Positions 63,924 through 64,000 of a stretch of DNA of 64,000 bases are shown here, in pieces. The DNA is taken from assembly GCA_017552615.1 (NCBI GenBank), contig JAFZPI010000020.1, forward strand, positions 1 through 64,000, given 5' to 3'. This DNA is from Clostridia bacterium. Its GTDB lineage: Bacteria > Bacillota > Clostridia > Christensenellales > Aristaeellaceae. Every line of letters starts with the position of its first letter. Positions within the stretch are counted from its first letter, which is position 1. The notes beneath the pieces are model-generated. The model was not told where the DNA came from and made no database searches. It worked only from the letters and a program-made list of their open reading frames with translations. The translations under genes and the position numbers were made by a program.

Positions 63924-64000
63924 ATAGCTGAAACACGATTTCCTAGTTTTTGATTCTTATCGGGAATCGACGTCCTGCTGAAAAAGGCTCCCGATTCTTG

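Overview
The window is GC-rich bacterial DNA with dense, short-gapped operons, strong AGGAGG-type ribosome binding sites, many TTG and GTG starts, near-consensus sigma-A promoters with 17-base spacers and factor-independent terminators. Families such as QueH, the DUF512 radical SAM protein next to der and plsY, CUT1 sugar transporters with a YesM-type kinase, and AEC and MATE transporters point to a Firmicute of class Clostridia. The abundance of secreted glycosidases and esterases suggests a gut or rumen fibre degrader, perhaps of the Christensenellales type. The taxonomic placement is inference.

Bases 1-20,000 are a carbohydrate-use region. A minus-strand operon reads CBM9-like secreted protein, sugar-binding protein, GH3 glycosidase, strong hairpin, an unusual large MalF-type permease, MalG-type permease, second GH3 (cut by the window edge). 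A divergent YesM-type sensor kinase lies upstream. Two tandem paralogous secreted GH3 enzymes follow, then a GH26-like enzyme, a sugar O-acetyltransferase and a large alpha/beta hydrolase. All four GH3 proteins carry an EF-hand-like loop shortly before the catalytic domain.

Bases 20,100-29,100 hold a HicAB toxin-antitoxin pair with a perfect consensus promoter, then a minus-strand run of a class I amidotransferase-like hydrolase, a diaminopimelate-decarboxylase-like enzyme, an isolated Cas6e-like protein without its catalytic His, an M20 amidohydrolase and a small secreted protein. A CstA transporter and a beta-helix protein diverge from each other. No CRISPR array or other cas gene was seen.

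Bases 29,100-47,600 are mainly housekeeping: an OmpR-type regulator with an odd receiver and a membrane PP2C phosphatase; a phosphoesterase, AEC transporter, queH and zinc-ribbon protein; a TPR-type XRE regulator; the minus-strand operon DUF512-der-plsY-phosphoesterase-MATE; an Orn/Lys/Arg decarboxylase family protein; a RelB/DinJ-YoeB toxin-antitoxin pair; a HAD-thymidylate kinase fusion; and mnmA.

Bases 47,677-52,470 start with an intact tRNA-Ala(CGC), followed by two further copies of its 3' part and a degraded 5' part. These look like attachment-site scars that enclose a TetR-type regulator, two secreted alpha/beta hydrolases and an HPr-like protein without the regulatory Ser46. Bases 52,600-64,000 hold a large secreted propeller-like protein, a dicarboxylate symporter with a fused N-terminal domain, a DRE-TIM acyltransferase and an aminotransferase, a small secreted protein, and a short UvrA paralog overlapping a beta-lactamase-fold hydrolase. 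By eye, the sequence around 47.8-55 kb and 60.6-63.9 kb, and the permease at 1.7-4.3 kb, is poorer in GC than the rest.
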